Below, in pieces: positions 1 through 5,654 of a DNA stretch of 5,670 bases (positions are counted from its first letter, which is position 1; the number at the start of each line of letters is the position of its first letter). The notes under the pieces were generated by a model, which had not been told where the DNA came from, ran no database searches, and saw only the letters and a program-made list of their open reading frames with translations. Source of the stretch: Bifidobacteriaceae bacterium (GTDB lineage Bacteria > Actinomycetota > Actinomycetes > Actinomycetales > WQXJ01); the NCBI GenBank assembly GCA_031278675.1, contig JAITJY010000301.1, positions 1 through 5,670 of the forward strand. The letters run 5' to 3'. A program made the translations under genes and the position numbers.

Positions 1-1
1 A

Positions 2-1963
2 TCGCTGGAATTGGACGCGACCGGCGTGGTCGATTTCTTAACGAAGACCGCTGACCTGCTAGAACAGGCTGGATTCGGGGTAATGGTGCCGTCGTGGTGG
101 GGGGCGCGGCGCCGACTCGGGGTGAAGGGCATGGCAAGTCCCATCGATGGCGATGGCGTGGCGGCCGGTTTGCTCGCGGGGCCGTCGCTGTGCGAGTTCG
201 AGTGGCAGGTGGCCCTCGGCGATGATCCGCTGACTGCCGAGGAACTCGCGGCGCTGGCACAAGCCAAGACACCGCTGGTCTTCCTCCGTGGCCAATGGGT
301 GGTGTTCGATCCGGAACGGCTCCAGGAGGCTGTGGCATTTGTCGAGGGAGCCGGGCAGGCGGGGCGGCGGACCGTCAGCGAGATCCTCGCTTTGGCGGCA
401 GCTCATCCGGATGATTTGGACATGCCGCTGCCGGTGACTTCGATTGACGCGGAGGGTGTGCTGGGCGATTTGTTGGCCGGCAAGTTGGATGTGCGGATCG
501 GCGAGGTTGATCTGCCGGATTCGTTCACCGGGGAGTTGCGGCCCTACCAGTCGCGCGGGTTGGCGTGGCTGTCGTTCCTGGGCAAGCTCGGCCTGGGCGC
601 TTGCCTGGCGGATGATATGGGGCTCGGCAAGACCATTCAGTTGTTGGCGCTTGAGGCGGCGGAGCGCCACGATCAACCGGACCGGGCTCCCACGTTGTTG
701 ATCTGCCCGGTCTCCTTGGTGTCCAACTGGGAGCGCGAAGCCGCTAAGTTCACCCCGTCACTACGGACATATGTTCACCATGGTCCGGGCAGGGCCCACG
801 GCGTGGCTTTCCAGGAGGGCGTCAAGGACAGTGACGTAGTCCTCACCAGTTATTACATGGCATTGCGCGATGCCGACGACCTGGGGCAAGTAGATTGGGC
901 CCGGATTGTCTTGGATGAAGCTCAGGCCATCAAGAATGCGACTTCACAGACCGCCAAGGCGGTGCGTCAACTCCAGGCGCCGCACCGCTTAGCGCTGACC
1001 GGCACCCCGGTGGAGAACCGACTGACGGAATTGTGGTCAATTATGGACTTCTGCAACCCGGGAATCTTGGGGGGTCCTGAAGTTTTCAAGACACGTTATG
1101 CGCGGCCGATTGAACGGCTGGGCAACCCGGAAGCGGTCGCCCGGTTACGGCGGGTCACTCAGCCCTATATTTTGCGTCGGCTCAAGACCGATAAGTCTAT
1201 TATCACGGATCTGCCGGACAAGATTGAAATCAAGGAACGTTGTGTGCTGACGCCGGAACAGGCTTCGCTCTATCAGGTCTTGGTCAACGACATGATGGAC
1301 CGGATTGTGCACGCCACCGGGATTGAACGCAAGGGTTTGGTGCTGGCCACCATGACCAAACTAAAACAGATTTGTAACCACCCGGCGCAGTTCTTGCATG
1401 ATGCTTCTGCGGTGGGACGCCGTTCCGGCAAAGTTACCAGACTCGAAGAATTGTGTGAGGAAATCCTGGCGGAGGGCGACAAGGCGTTGCTGTTCACTCA
1501 ATACACCGAGTTCGGTGACTTGTTGCTGGGGCATTTGACTGCCCGGTTCGGCCCACGGTTGGCTTATTTGAACGGTTCCACGCCGCGTCTGCGCCGCGAC
1601 CAACTAGTCCAGGCTTTCAATGAGCCGGACGGTCCGGCGTTGTTCATCTTGTCGCTCAAAGCTGGAGGCACTGGCCTGAACTTGACTGCCGCCAATCATG
1701 TGATCCACGTTGACCGGTGGTGGAATCCGGCGGTCGAGGATCAGGCGACGGACCGTGCTTTCAGGATTGGGCAGAAACGTAATGTGCAGGTGCGTAAGTT
1801 CATTTGCACGGGCACACTCGAAGACAAAATTGACCAAATGATCGAGCTCAAAAAGGAGCTGGCCAACCTGGTGGTTGGCGATGGCGAAGCTTGGCTGACC
1901 GAATTGAGCACCAGCGAGCTGCGTTCCTTATTCGAACTGTCGCAAGAGGCCATCGGAGAATAA
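2..1963 (+). CDS. SNF2/Rad54-family DEAD/DEAH-box helicase, C-terminal part (5' truncated by the window edge)
   Basis: This is an ATP-dependent DNA translocase of the bacterial SNF2 class (superfamily 2), expected to act in the cytoplasm on double-stranded DNA or on DNA-bound protein. The frame is open from the first complete codon (2-4). Family members are about 900-1100 residues and only 653 are present, so the TTG at 11 is not a true start. The first ~100 codons resemble the SNF2-helicase-associated region (AGFGVMVPSWW, then EWQVALGDDPLT). ATPase motifs follow: motif I DDMGLGKT (611-634), motif II DEAQ (914-925) and motif III LTGTP (995-1009). The C-terminal lobe has LLFTQYTEF, SLKAGGTGLNL (1652-1684) and motif VI DQATDRAFRIGQ (1739-1774). 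The tail, LSTSELRSLFELSQEAIGE, is typical. No catalytic motif is damaged. It lies upstream of a SWIM-protein gene, like B. subtilis ywqA-ywqB. Its cellular role is not established. Confidence 0.97.
   Translation, partial: SLELDATGVVDFLTKTADLLEQAGFGVMVPSWWGARRRLGVKGMASPIDGDGVAAGLLAGPSLCEFEWQVALGDDPLTAEELAALAQAKTPLVFLRGQWVVFDPERLQEAVAFVEGAGQAGRRTVSEILALAAAHPDDLDMPLPVTSIDAEGVLGDLLAGKLDVRIGEVDLPDSFTGELRPYQSRGLAWLSFLGKLGLGACLADDMGLGKTIQLLALEAAERHDQPDRAPTLLICPVSLVSNWEREAAKFTPSLRTYVHHGPGRAHGVAFQEGVKDSDVVLTSYYMALRDADDLGQVDWARIVLDEAQAIKNATSQTAKAVRQLQAPHRLALTGTPVENRLTELWSIMDFCNPGILGGPEVFKTRYARPIERLGNPEAVARLRRVTQPYILRRLKTDKSIITDLPDKIEIKERCVLTPEQASLYQVLVNDMMDRIVHATGIERKGLVLATMTKLKQICNHPAQFLHDASAVGRRSGKVTRLEELCEEILAEGDKALLFTQYTEFGDLLLGHLTARFGPRLAYLNGSTPRLRRDQLVQAFNEPDGPALFILSLKAGGTGLNLTAANHVIHVDRWWNPAVEDQATDRAFRIGQKRNVQVRKFICTGTLEDKIDQMIELKKELANLVVGDGEAWLTELSTSELRSLFELSQEAIGE
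1955..1958 (+). promoter_or_regulatory. Ribosome binding site GGAG inside the end of the helicase gene
   Basis: GGAG ends 7 bases before the ATG at 1966, which is the ideal spacing, and 13 bases before the second ATG at 1972. It therefore supports initiation at 1966 immediately after the helicase stop codon. In related operons a site like this would serve the SWIM gene; here it serves the proline-rich ORF. Confidence 0.6.
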
Positions 1964-1965
1964 CA

Positions 1966-2322
1966 ATGACAATGCCCCCGCTAACCAGGACGCTCCCGGC
2001 CACGCCAGCGACCGTGACGCTGGCACCGACCCCCGCTGACCGGCCTGCGGCAGGGCCGCCGCACCCGGCGGTCCCAACTCCGCCCCCGGCGATTACCCCA
2101 GCACCGACCCCCGCTGACCGGCCTGCGGCAGGGCCGCCGCACCCGACGGCCCCAACTCCGCCCCCGGCGATTACCCTGGCACTGACCCCCGCTGACCGGC
2201 CGACGGCAGGGCCGCCGCACCCGACGGCCCCAACTCCGCCCCCGGCGATTACCCCAGCACCGGCGCCAGCTGCCTCACCGGCACTGGCACCAGCACCGGC
2301 GGCGCTGATGAGGCCGCGATGA
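1966..2322 (+). CDS. Small proline-rich repeat ORF between helicase and SWIM gene (hypothetical)
   Basis: This is a 118-codon ORF that I do not recognise as any family. About 41 of 118 residues are proline and most of the rest are Ala and Thr. There is no Cys, Trp, Tyr, Phe or Lys, no membrane segment and no signal peptide, so a folded enzyme is very unlikely. If made, it would be an extended, disordered polypeptide. The core is three 26-residue repeats (units start APTPADRP, continue AGPPHP, end TPPPAIT). Support for translation: it starts 2 bases after the helicase stop, has GGAG 7 bases upstream, stays open through all repeats, and ends in an ATGA overlap with the SWIM start. Against it: the sequence is low complexity, and GC-rich repeats stay open by chance (the opposite strand is open here too). 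An alternative is that an expanded minisatellite separated the two partner genes while preserving translational coupling. Confidence 0.45.
   Translation: MTMPPLTRTLPATPATVTLAPTPADRPAAGPPHPAVPTPPPAITPAPTPADRPAAGPPHPTAPTPPPAITLALTPADRPTAGPPHPTAPTPPPAITPAPAPAASPALAPAPAALMRPR
2023..2256 (+). repeat. Three tandem 78-bp repeats
   Basis: Units begin at 2023, 2101 and 2179, each with GCACCGACC or GCACTGACC, exactly 78 bp apart. They differ by only a few substitutions, for example GCGGCA against ACGGCA, and CCCCAG against CCCTGG before the next unit. A degenerate fourth unit starts at 2257 (GCACCGGCGCC). A degraded tail of an earlier unit precedes 2023, where the encoded PATVTLAP resembles the PPAITLAL unit end. 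The period is a multiple of three, so copy-number change keeps the reading frame. The high identity between units suggests recent duplication by slippage or unequal recombination. Confidence 0.95.
2310..2313 (+). promoter_or_regulatory. Weak ribosome binding site GAGG and ATGA junction before the SWIM gene
   Basis: GAGG lies 5 bases before the ATG at 2319. The stop of the upstream Pro-rich ORF (TGA 2320-2322) overlaps this ATG as ATGA, the classic arrangement for termination-reinitiation coupling. Expression of the SWIM protein may therefore depend on ribosomes finishing the Pro-rich ORF. Confidence 0.5.
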
Positions 2323-3137
2323 GCGGCAACTGGTCTGGTTGGTATCCGCCGCCGAGCCGCCCAATAGCGGTTGATGGCGGACTCAAAGCGCGTTCGAAGC
2401 GGGGGGCGATAGCCCAGACCTGGTGGTCGGAGCGGTTTATTGAGGTGCTCGAATCGTTCCATTTGGGCGCGCGGCTGAGCCGCGGCAGGAATTATGCGCG
2501 GCGCGGTCAGGTCCTGTCTTTGGAGATTGCCCCCGGGGTGGTGATTGCTTCGGTGCAGGGTTCCAGGCGGAAGCCTTACAGGGTCCGCCTGGGTCTGAAC
2601 TCCTTCGGCAAGGCAGATTGGCAACGTGTCGCCACTGCCTTGGCAAAGGATGCTTGGTATGCGGCAAAACTCTTGTCTGGGGAAATGCCTGAGGATATCG
2701 AGGAACTGTTCAATTCGCTTGAATTGCCGTTGTTCCCGACCAGCGCCGCTGAACTCTCGATGGATTGTTCTTGCCCGGATTGGTCAGTGCCTTGTAAACA
2801 TATCGCCGCCGTGTTTTATCTCTTGGCGGAGCAATTCGACGATGATCCTTTCAAGATCTTGGAGTGGCGCGGCCGTGACCGCGAGTCGTTGCTCGGTTCA
2901 CTCGCTGCGATCCGCACCGGCGTGGCCGTAGCTGACCAGGATCACGCTGTCCCGCCTGCGCCGCTCTCGGTCAGCTTGGACTCGTTCTATGTGATGCCCG
3001 CCGCCCTGCCGCGCCTCGGCGCTCCGACCGGCGCTCCCGATGCACTGTGTGACCAGCTCCCAGCGGTTGACCTCGCCGTGCGCGGCCGCCCACTCGTGGA
3101 GTGCCTGCGCCCCATCTACCAGGTGCTATCCCCGTAA
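2319..3137 (+). CDS. SWIM zinc-finger family protein (partner of SNF2 helicase)
   Basis: This 272-residue protein has a SWIM zinc-binding motif with C150, C152, C159 and H161 (CSC...PCKH, codons 2766-2801), matching the CxCx(n)CxH pattern. The N-terminal block carries the conserved features of this helicase-linked family: GGLKARSKRGAIAQTWWS (about residues 20-37), then FIEVLESF, RGRNYARRGQVLSLEI (55-70) and VQGSRRKPYRVRL (79-91). The C-terminus (VRGRPLVECLRPIYQVL) is also family-like, so the protein appears full length. The ATG at 2319 is chosen because the family N-terminus follows directly. SWIM domains are known to bind DNA or protein, and the family resembles B. subtilis YwqB. From its position in the operon I infer that it works with the helicase as a substrate-binding partner. 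The exact function is unknown. Confidence 0.94.
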   Translation: MSGNWSGWYPPPSRPIAVDGGLKARSKRGAIAQTWWSERFIEVLESFHLGARLSRGRNYARRGQVLSLEIAPGVVIASVQGSRRKPYRVRLGLNSFGKADWQRVATALAKDAWYAAKLLSGEMPEDIEELFNSLELPLFPTSAAELSMDCSCPDWSVPCKHIAAVFYLLAEQFDDDPFKILEWRGRDRESLLGSLAAIRTGVAVADQDHAVPPAPLSVSLDSFYVMPAALPRLGAPTGAPDALCDQLPAVDLAVRGRPLVECLRPIYQVLSP

Positions 3138-3358
3138 ACCCCTGGGCATCGGCGCTGCCAACCCGCCACACCATCGTCCGATGCCGCCCACCACCAACCC
3201 ACCCCGCCATCGTCCGGCACCGCCACACCCCCAGCCCCACCCCGCCATCGTCCGATGCCGCCGCGCCCCCACCACTGCGGGGCGACCCGGCGGGTTGCGC
3301 CCAAAGCCGCCCCGCGCTAACTGGCCCGGCAATGCCGGACGCGGACAGGCCGCGAGGC
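3138..3358. other. C-rich spacer between convergent SWIM and tetR genes
   Basis: This is a 221-bp gap between two converging stop codons (TAA 3135-3137 on plus, TGA read from 3361-3359 on minus). The plus strand is strongly C-rich and translates to proline/histidine-rich sequence, but no frame has a credible start with a ribosome binding site. It holds the 36-38-bp repeats listed separately and a small dyad (CCGGCAATGCCGG, 3326-3338) with no following T-run. I see no convincing rho-independent terminator. Confidence 0.7.
3171..3280 (+). repeat. Three imperfect 36-38-bp direct repeats with CCATCGTCCG core
   Basis: The 10-mer CCATCGTCCG occurs at 3171, 3207 and 3245, so the spacing is 36 and 38 bp. 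Each copy is followed by ATGCCGCC or GCACCGCC and then a C/A-rich tail. The second and third copies are also preceded by CACCCCG. Lengths and tails drift, so this is a decaying minisatellite rather than a CRISPR array or a coding repeat with constant frame. A further copy of the 10-mer is at 5553, in the 3' end of the MFS gene. Confidence 0.75.
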
Positions 3359-3949
3359 TCACAGGCGGGGGATGACCACGTCGTTTCCGGCCAATTGGCT
3401 GATGATCTGCTCGGCCACCTTGCCGGGGCTGAGGGCGTCCGGGTTGGCCCGCCACGCGTCCGCTGCCATTGACCACACCAGCAACGCGGCCCAGGCGGTG
3501 AACACTACCCACGTGTCGGATGGCGCCTTGCCGACTCGTTCGGCGATCACTTCGGCGAGTTGGGTTCGCTCCTCTTCGACGGTGTCCCACAGGCGCGCCC
3601 GGGGCCCGGGACTGCGGTCCAAGATGTCGCGAATGACCAGCACCTCGCGGTTCCAGCCGCTTGCGGCGGTGTCATAGATAGCGTGCCCGAGCGCTAGGCC
3701 CAGTTCCTCGTCGGGATGCGTGGCGAAGCGTTTGCGCAGCGTCGGGGCGAGTAAGAGGTTGGGCATGTGCCGCAGCAAGATCGAATCCTTGGTCGGGTAG
3801 AACCGGTAGAGCGTCGAGGTTCCGACCTCGGCCGCCTCCGCGATCTGTTCTACGGTGGTCGCCTCGTAGCCTCGGCGGCTGAACAGTTTGACCGCCTCGT
3901 GGCGGATGCGCTCGCGGGTACGGGCGGCCTTCTTCTCGCGCAATCCCAT
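3359..3949 (-). CDS. TetR/AcrR-family transcriptional regulator
   Basis: This 196-residue protein has the usual TetR length. The N-terminal DNA-binding domain has a basic first helix (REKKAARTRERIRHEAVKLF) followed by the helix-turn-helix at about residues 31-58 (TTVEQIAEAAEVGTSTLYRFYPTKDSIL), a close family match. The remainder is a helical ligand-binding and dimerisation domain with tryptophans (residues ~98-165) and no recognisable ligand signature. The start is fixed at the ATG 3949-3947: the in-frame stop TAG lies a few codons upstream and no closer start precedes the helix. No good Shine-Dalgarno precedes it, and a -10-like TATCAT sits 6 bases before the ATG, so the mRNA may be leaderless. 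It is divergent from the MFS gene across a 117-bp spacer full of inverted repeats. I infer autoregulation and repression of the transporter, relieved by an unknown small molecule. Confidence 0.95.
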   Translation of the reverse strand: MGLREKKAARTRERIRHEAVKLFSRRGYEATTVEQIAEAAEVGTSTLYRFYPTKDSILLRHMPNLLLAPTLRKRFATHPDEELGLALGHAIYDTAASGWNREVLVIRDILDRSPGPRARLWDTVEEERTQLAEVIAERVGKAPSDTWVVFTAWAALLVWSMAADAWRANPDALSPGKVAEQIISQLAGNDVVIPRL

Positions 3950-3955
3950 CTCACA

Positions 3956-3961
3956 ATGATA
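3956..3961 (-). promoter_or_regulatory. Putative tetR -10 element (TATCAT), leaderless start
   Basis: Read on the minus strand, TATCAT matches the TATAAT consensus at 5 of 6 positions and is separated from the tetR ATG by TGTGAG. Transcription would begin at or next to the A of the ATG, the arrangement seen in leaderless actinobacterial mRNAs. No good -35 is visible at 17 bp. The region where it should lie is occupied by operator-like dyads. Confidence 0.45.
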
Positions 3962-3962
3962 G

Positions 3963-3972
3963 CCCTATTGGG
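3963..3972. promoter_or_regulatory. Operator-like dyad 1 (CCCTATTGGG)
   Basis: This is a CCC-N4-GGG dyad with the same geometry as the two better sites downstream. It lies just upstream (tetR sense) of the putative tetR -10 and directly beside the -35 of the transporter promoter, where a bound repressor would block both. It is the weakest of the three full sites because the four central bases are not symmetrical. Confidence 0.45.
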
Positions 3973-3973
3973 G

Positions 3974-4002
3974 TTGACCCCCATTTGGGGCAGGTCTAGC
4001 AT
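3974..4002 (+). promoter_or_regulatory. Putative promoter for the MFS transporter (TTGACC-N17-TAGCAT)
   Basis: TTGACC (3974-3979) matches the -35 consensus at 5 of 6 positions. TAGCAT (3997-4002) matches the -10 at 4 of 6, and the spacer is exactly 17 bp. The predicted start point is near 4009, giving an untranslated leader of about 58 bases before the ATG at 4067. Operator-like dyad 2 lies inside the spacer and dyad 3 just after the start point, which fits repression by the divergent TetR protein. Confidence 0.6.
3980..3989. promoter_or_regulatory. Operator-like dyad 2 (CCCATTTGGG)
   Basis: Arms CCCA/TGGG surround a TT centre, extended to CCCCA/TGGGG at 3979-3990. The 10-mer is the exact reverse complement of dyad 3 (CCCAAATGGG, 4015-4024), so the same site occurs twice in opposite orientation. 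It occupies the -35/-10 spacer of the transporter promoter, a classic position for a TetR-family operator. Confidence 0.65.
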
Positions 4003-4012
4003 ATGGGTGGCT

Positions 4013-4035
4013 CTCCCAAATGGGAGGTCCTCCCA
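4013..4035. promoter_or_regulatory. Operator-like dyad 3 with overlapping second palindrome
   Basis: CTCCCAAATGGGAG (4013-4026) has perfect 6-bp arms around AA. Its right arm is shared with a second perfect odd palindrome, TGGGAGGTCCTCCCA (4021-4035, 7-bp arms). CTCCCAAA is also directly repeated at 4013 and 4030, 17 bp apart. The element sits just downstream of the predicted transporter start point. It is most likely the main repressor site. An RNA hairpin in the 5' leader is an alternative reading. Confidence 0.6.
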
Positions 4036-4054
4036 AAACTACGAGTAGCCGGAC

Positions 4055-4061
4055 AAAGGAG
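4055..4061 (+). promoter_or_regulatory. Strong ribosome binding site AAAGGAG for the MFS gene
   Basis: AAAGGAG ends 5 bases before the ATG at 4067. It is far better than anything upstream of the alternative internal ATG at 4313 (AGGA, 3 bases away). It therefore supports translation of the repetitive N-terminal tail. Confidence 0.8.
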
Positions 4062-4066
4062 TCCCC

Positions 4067-5587
4067 ATGCCAGCCTCGGCCCCCCACTCGCCCAATGACG
4101 CCGCCTCACCCGGCGCCGCCGCCTCGCCCGATGCCGCCCGCTCACCCCAAACCGCCGCCTCACCCGGCGCTGCCGCCTCGCCAGCCGCCGCCCGCTCACC
4201 CGGCGCCGCCGCACCGCCAGCCGCCGCCCACTCACCCCAAACCGCCGGCTCACCCGGCGCCGCCGCCTCGTCCGAGGGGCAGGCCGCCCAGGCGGCGGCC
4301 CCGGCAGGACCCATGCTGCGGACCGAGGCGGCAACGCCGCTGCCCCGCTTGGCGGCAGCCATGGCGGCTTCCGCCATCGGGGCGTATATCGCGCTGCTGA
4401 CGCCGCTCCAACTGCTGCTCACACTTCACCTGACGCGCATCGCGCCGAACACCGCCACATCGGCGTTTGGGCTGGTCACCGGCTTGGGGGCACTGTTAGC
4501 GCTGGTCGCCAACCCACTTGGCGGGAGGATCAGCGACCGCACCGCGGCGCGCTTCGGCCGCCGCCGGACATGGATCTTGGCCGGGGCGCTGAGCGGTTGC
4601 GCAGTGCTGGCGACAATGGCCTGGACCACCCAGGTCTGGCAGGTGGCACTGGTCTGGTGCGCAGTCCAAACGCTGTTGAACTTTCAGCAAGCAGCCACCA
4701 CCGCGCTGATGCCAGACCAGGTCCCCGAGGGCCGGCGGGGTACTGTGACCGGGATCCTTGGGCTGGCCGCCGTCGTAGGACCGCTGGCTGGCCTGACGGC
4801 GGTGGCGCAGGTGAAGAACCCGGTAGCCCAATGGCTGATCGTGGCCGGCGTCGGCGCCGCACTCGGCGCCCTGGCCACCTGCCTCGTCAAAGAACGCCAG
4901 GCGTCCCGGCCGACGGGCGGCGCCAGTCCGCTCGATCTGGTCAAGTCGCTGTGGTTCAACCCGGCCCGCTATCCTGCCCTGGGTTGGGCTTGGCTGGTCC
5001 GCTTCCTGATCACCTGCGCCCTGGCGGTTGGCACCTACAACGCCTTCTTCCTGATGGGGCGGTTTGAGGTGCCGGCCGATCAGGTGGGTGGCCTTGTGCT
5101 TCAACTCTCGCTGGTCTCAACGGCGCTGATCGCCCTGGTCAGTGTGGTTGGCGGCTACCTCTCGGACAGGCTGCGGCGGCAGAAGCCGTTTGTGGTGACG
5201 GCGGGCCTGGCGGCGGCCGGGTCGCTGGTCATCATGGCCGTGGCGCCGTCGATTGGCGTGGTGTTCGTGGCGATGGCGGGGCAGGGGATAGCCGCAGGGC
5301 TGCTGTACTCGGTCGACACCGCCCTGTGCGTGCGGGTGCTGCCCTCCTCAGAGAATGCTGGCAAGGACCTCGGGATTGTCAACATGGCCAATACCATCCC
5401 GCAGTCGCTGGTGCCGTTCATCGCGCCCGCCCTGCTCGCGTTGGGCAGCTTCACCGCGCTCTACCTCTTCCTGGCGCTGTTCGGGCTGGCCGGAGCGTGG
5501 GCGGTGAGCCGCCTGCCAGAGATGGGTCGCGAGGGCGAGCCCGGCTTCGCCCCCATCGTCCGCCCGGCCCCGTCTCCCACCCCCTGA
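4067..5587 (+). CDS. MFS transporter with an N-terminal Ala/Pro/Ser hexapeptide-repeat tail
   Basis: This is a 506-residue major facilitator superfamily permease of the inner membrane. After a hydrophilic tail of about 90 residues, hydrophobic segments begin at ~95 (AAAMAASAIGAYIALLTPL) and continue to ~490, consistent with 12 helices. The TM2-TM3 loop motif is present as GGRISDRTAARFGRRR (152-167) and is echoed in the second half as GGYLSDRLRRQ (362 onward). Later blocks NAGKDLGIVNMANTIPQSLVPFIAPALL resemble sugar-type (SLC45/GPH-like) actinobacterial members, but the substrate cannot be fixed and drug export is possible. Residues 8-72 are SPxxAx repeats. The start at 4067 is supported by AAAGGAG. 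Without the tail, the protein from M83 would be of ordinary family length (~424). The divergent TetR gene and the dyads upstream point to inducible expression. The C-terminal tail is also Pro-rich (IVRPAPSPTP). Confidence 0.94.
   Translation: MPASAPHSPNDAASPGAAASPDAARSPQTAASPGAAASPAAARSPGAAAPPAAAHSPQTAGSPGAAASSEGQAAQAAAPAGPMLRTEAATPLPRLAAAMAASAIGAYIALLTPLQLLLTLHLTRIAPNTATSAFGLVTGLGALLALVANPLGGRISDRTAARFGRRRTWILAGALSGCAVLATMAWTTQVWQVALVWCAVQTLLNFQQAATTALMPDQVPEGRRGTVTGILGLAAVVGPLAGLTAVAQVKNPVAQWLIVAGVGAALGALATCLVKERQASRPTGGASPLDLVKSLWFNPARYPALGWAWLVRFLITCALAVGTYNAFFLMGRFEVPADQVGGLVLQLSLVSTALIALVSVVGGYLSDRLRRQKPFVVTAGLAAAGSLVIMAVAPSIGVVFVAMAGQGIAAGLLYSVDTALCVRVLPSSENAGKDLGIVNMANTIPQSLVPFIAPALLALGSFTALYLFLALFGLAGAWAVSRLPEMGREGEPGFAPIVRPAPSPTP
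4088..4285 (+). repeat. 18-bp (hexapeptide SPxxAx) tandem repeat encoding the transporter's N-terminal tail
   Basis: Ser-Pro, or a variant, recurs every six residues at 8, 14, 20, 26, 32, 38, 44, 50 (PP), 56, 62 and 68 (SS), giving about 11 units of 18 bp. Three unit types alternate (A = SPGAAA, B = SPxAAR or PPAAAH, C = SPQTAx) in the order A B C A B A B C A, so larger blocks were duplicated. The encoded tail is uncharged apart from a few Arg, His and Asp residues and is predicted to be disordered. Confidence 0.9.
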
Positions 5588-5619
5588 CCGCCGATGCCGT
5601 CATCCCAACCACCCGCCCA

Positions 5620-5649
5620 CACCGAGACTCGCACCGAGACTCGCACCGA
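5620..5649 (+). repeat. 12-bp tandem repeat CACCGAGACTCG (two copies plus CACCGA)
   Basis: Exact copies occupy 5620-5631 and 5632-5643, followed by a half copy to 5649. Each full copy contains the odd palindrome CGAG-A-CTCG (5623-5631 and 5635-5643), so two identical dyads sit 12 bp apart, about 25-45 bases before the next start codon. Confidence 0.9.
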
Positions 5650-5654
5650 CCACT

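Noticed and set aside
11..13. TTG as the helicase start codon
   Set aside because: The frame is open to the window edge, the family needs roughly 300 more N-terminal residues, and the preceding codons continue the family-like sequence.
38..40. TTA codons (38, 989, 1145, 1928 and 4496) as a bldA-type control
   Set aside because: Several TTA codons occur in both the helicase and the transporter, so they are not rare enough here to suggest developmental control, and the organism is not shown to be Streptomyces.
914..925. DEAQ instead of DEAH as a defective helicase motif
   Set aside because: DEAQ is a normal motif II variant in bacterial SNF2 proteins, and the other motifs are intact.
1848..2624. 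258-codon minus-strand ORF rich in Gly/Ala/Val across the 78-bp repeats
   Set aside because: It is antisense to the helicase end, the repeat ORF and the conserved SWIM N-terminus. It stays open only because the repeat is GC-rich and in multiples of three, and it resembles no family.
3171..3280. CRISPR array
   Set aside because: Repeats are imperfect, unequal in length (36 and 38 bp) and continuous, with no constant repeat and unique spacer pattern and no cas gene nearby.
3326..3338. CCGGCAATGCCGG dyad as a bidirectional terminator for SWIM and tetR
   Set aside because: The stem is only 5-6 bp with no T-run on either strand. A longer pairing (CCGCG 3312-3316 with CGCGG 3340-3344) leaves a lopsided 9-base loop.
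3101..3472. Plus-strand ORF of 123 codons across the convergent spacer
   Set aside because: It begins inside the SWIM coding region without a ribosome binding site and runs into antisense tetR. Its sequence is only the proline-rich reading of the spacer repeats.
4570..5067. 165-codon plus-strand ORF within the transporter
   Set aside because: It is a shifted frame of a clearly conserved MFS gene, has no ribosome binding site and no recognisable domain.
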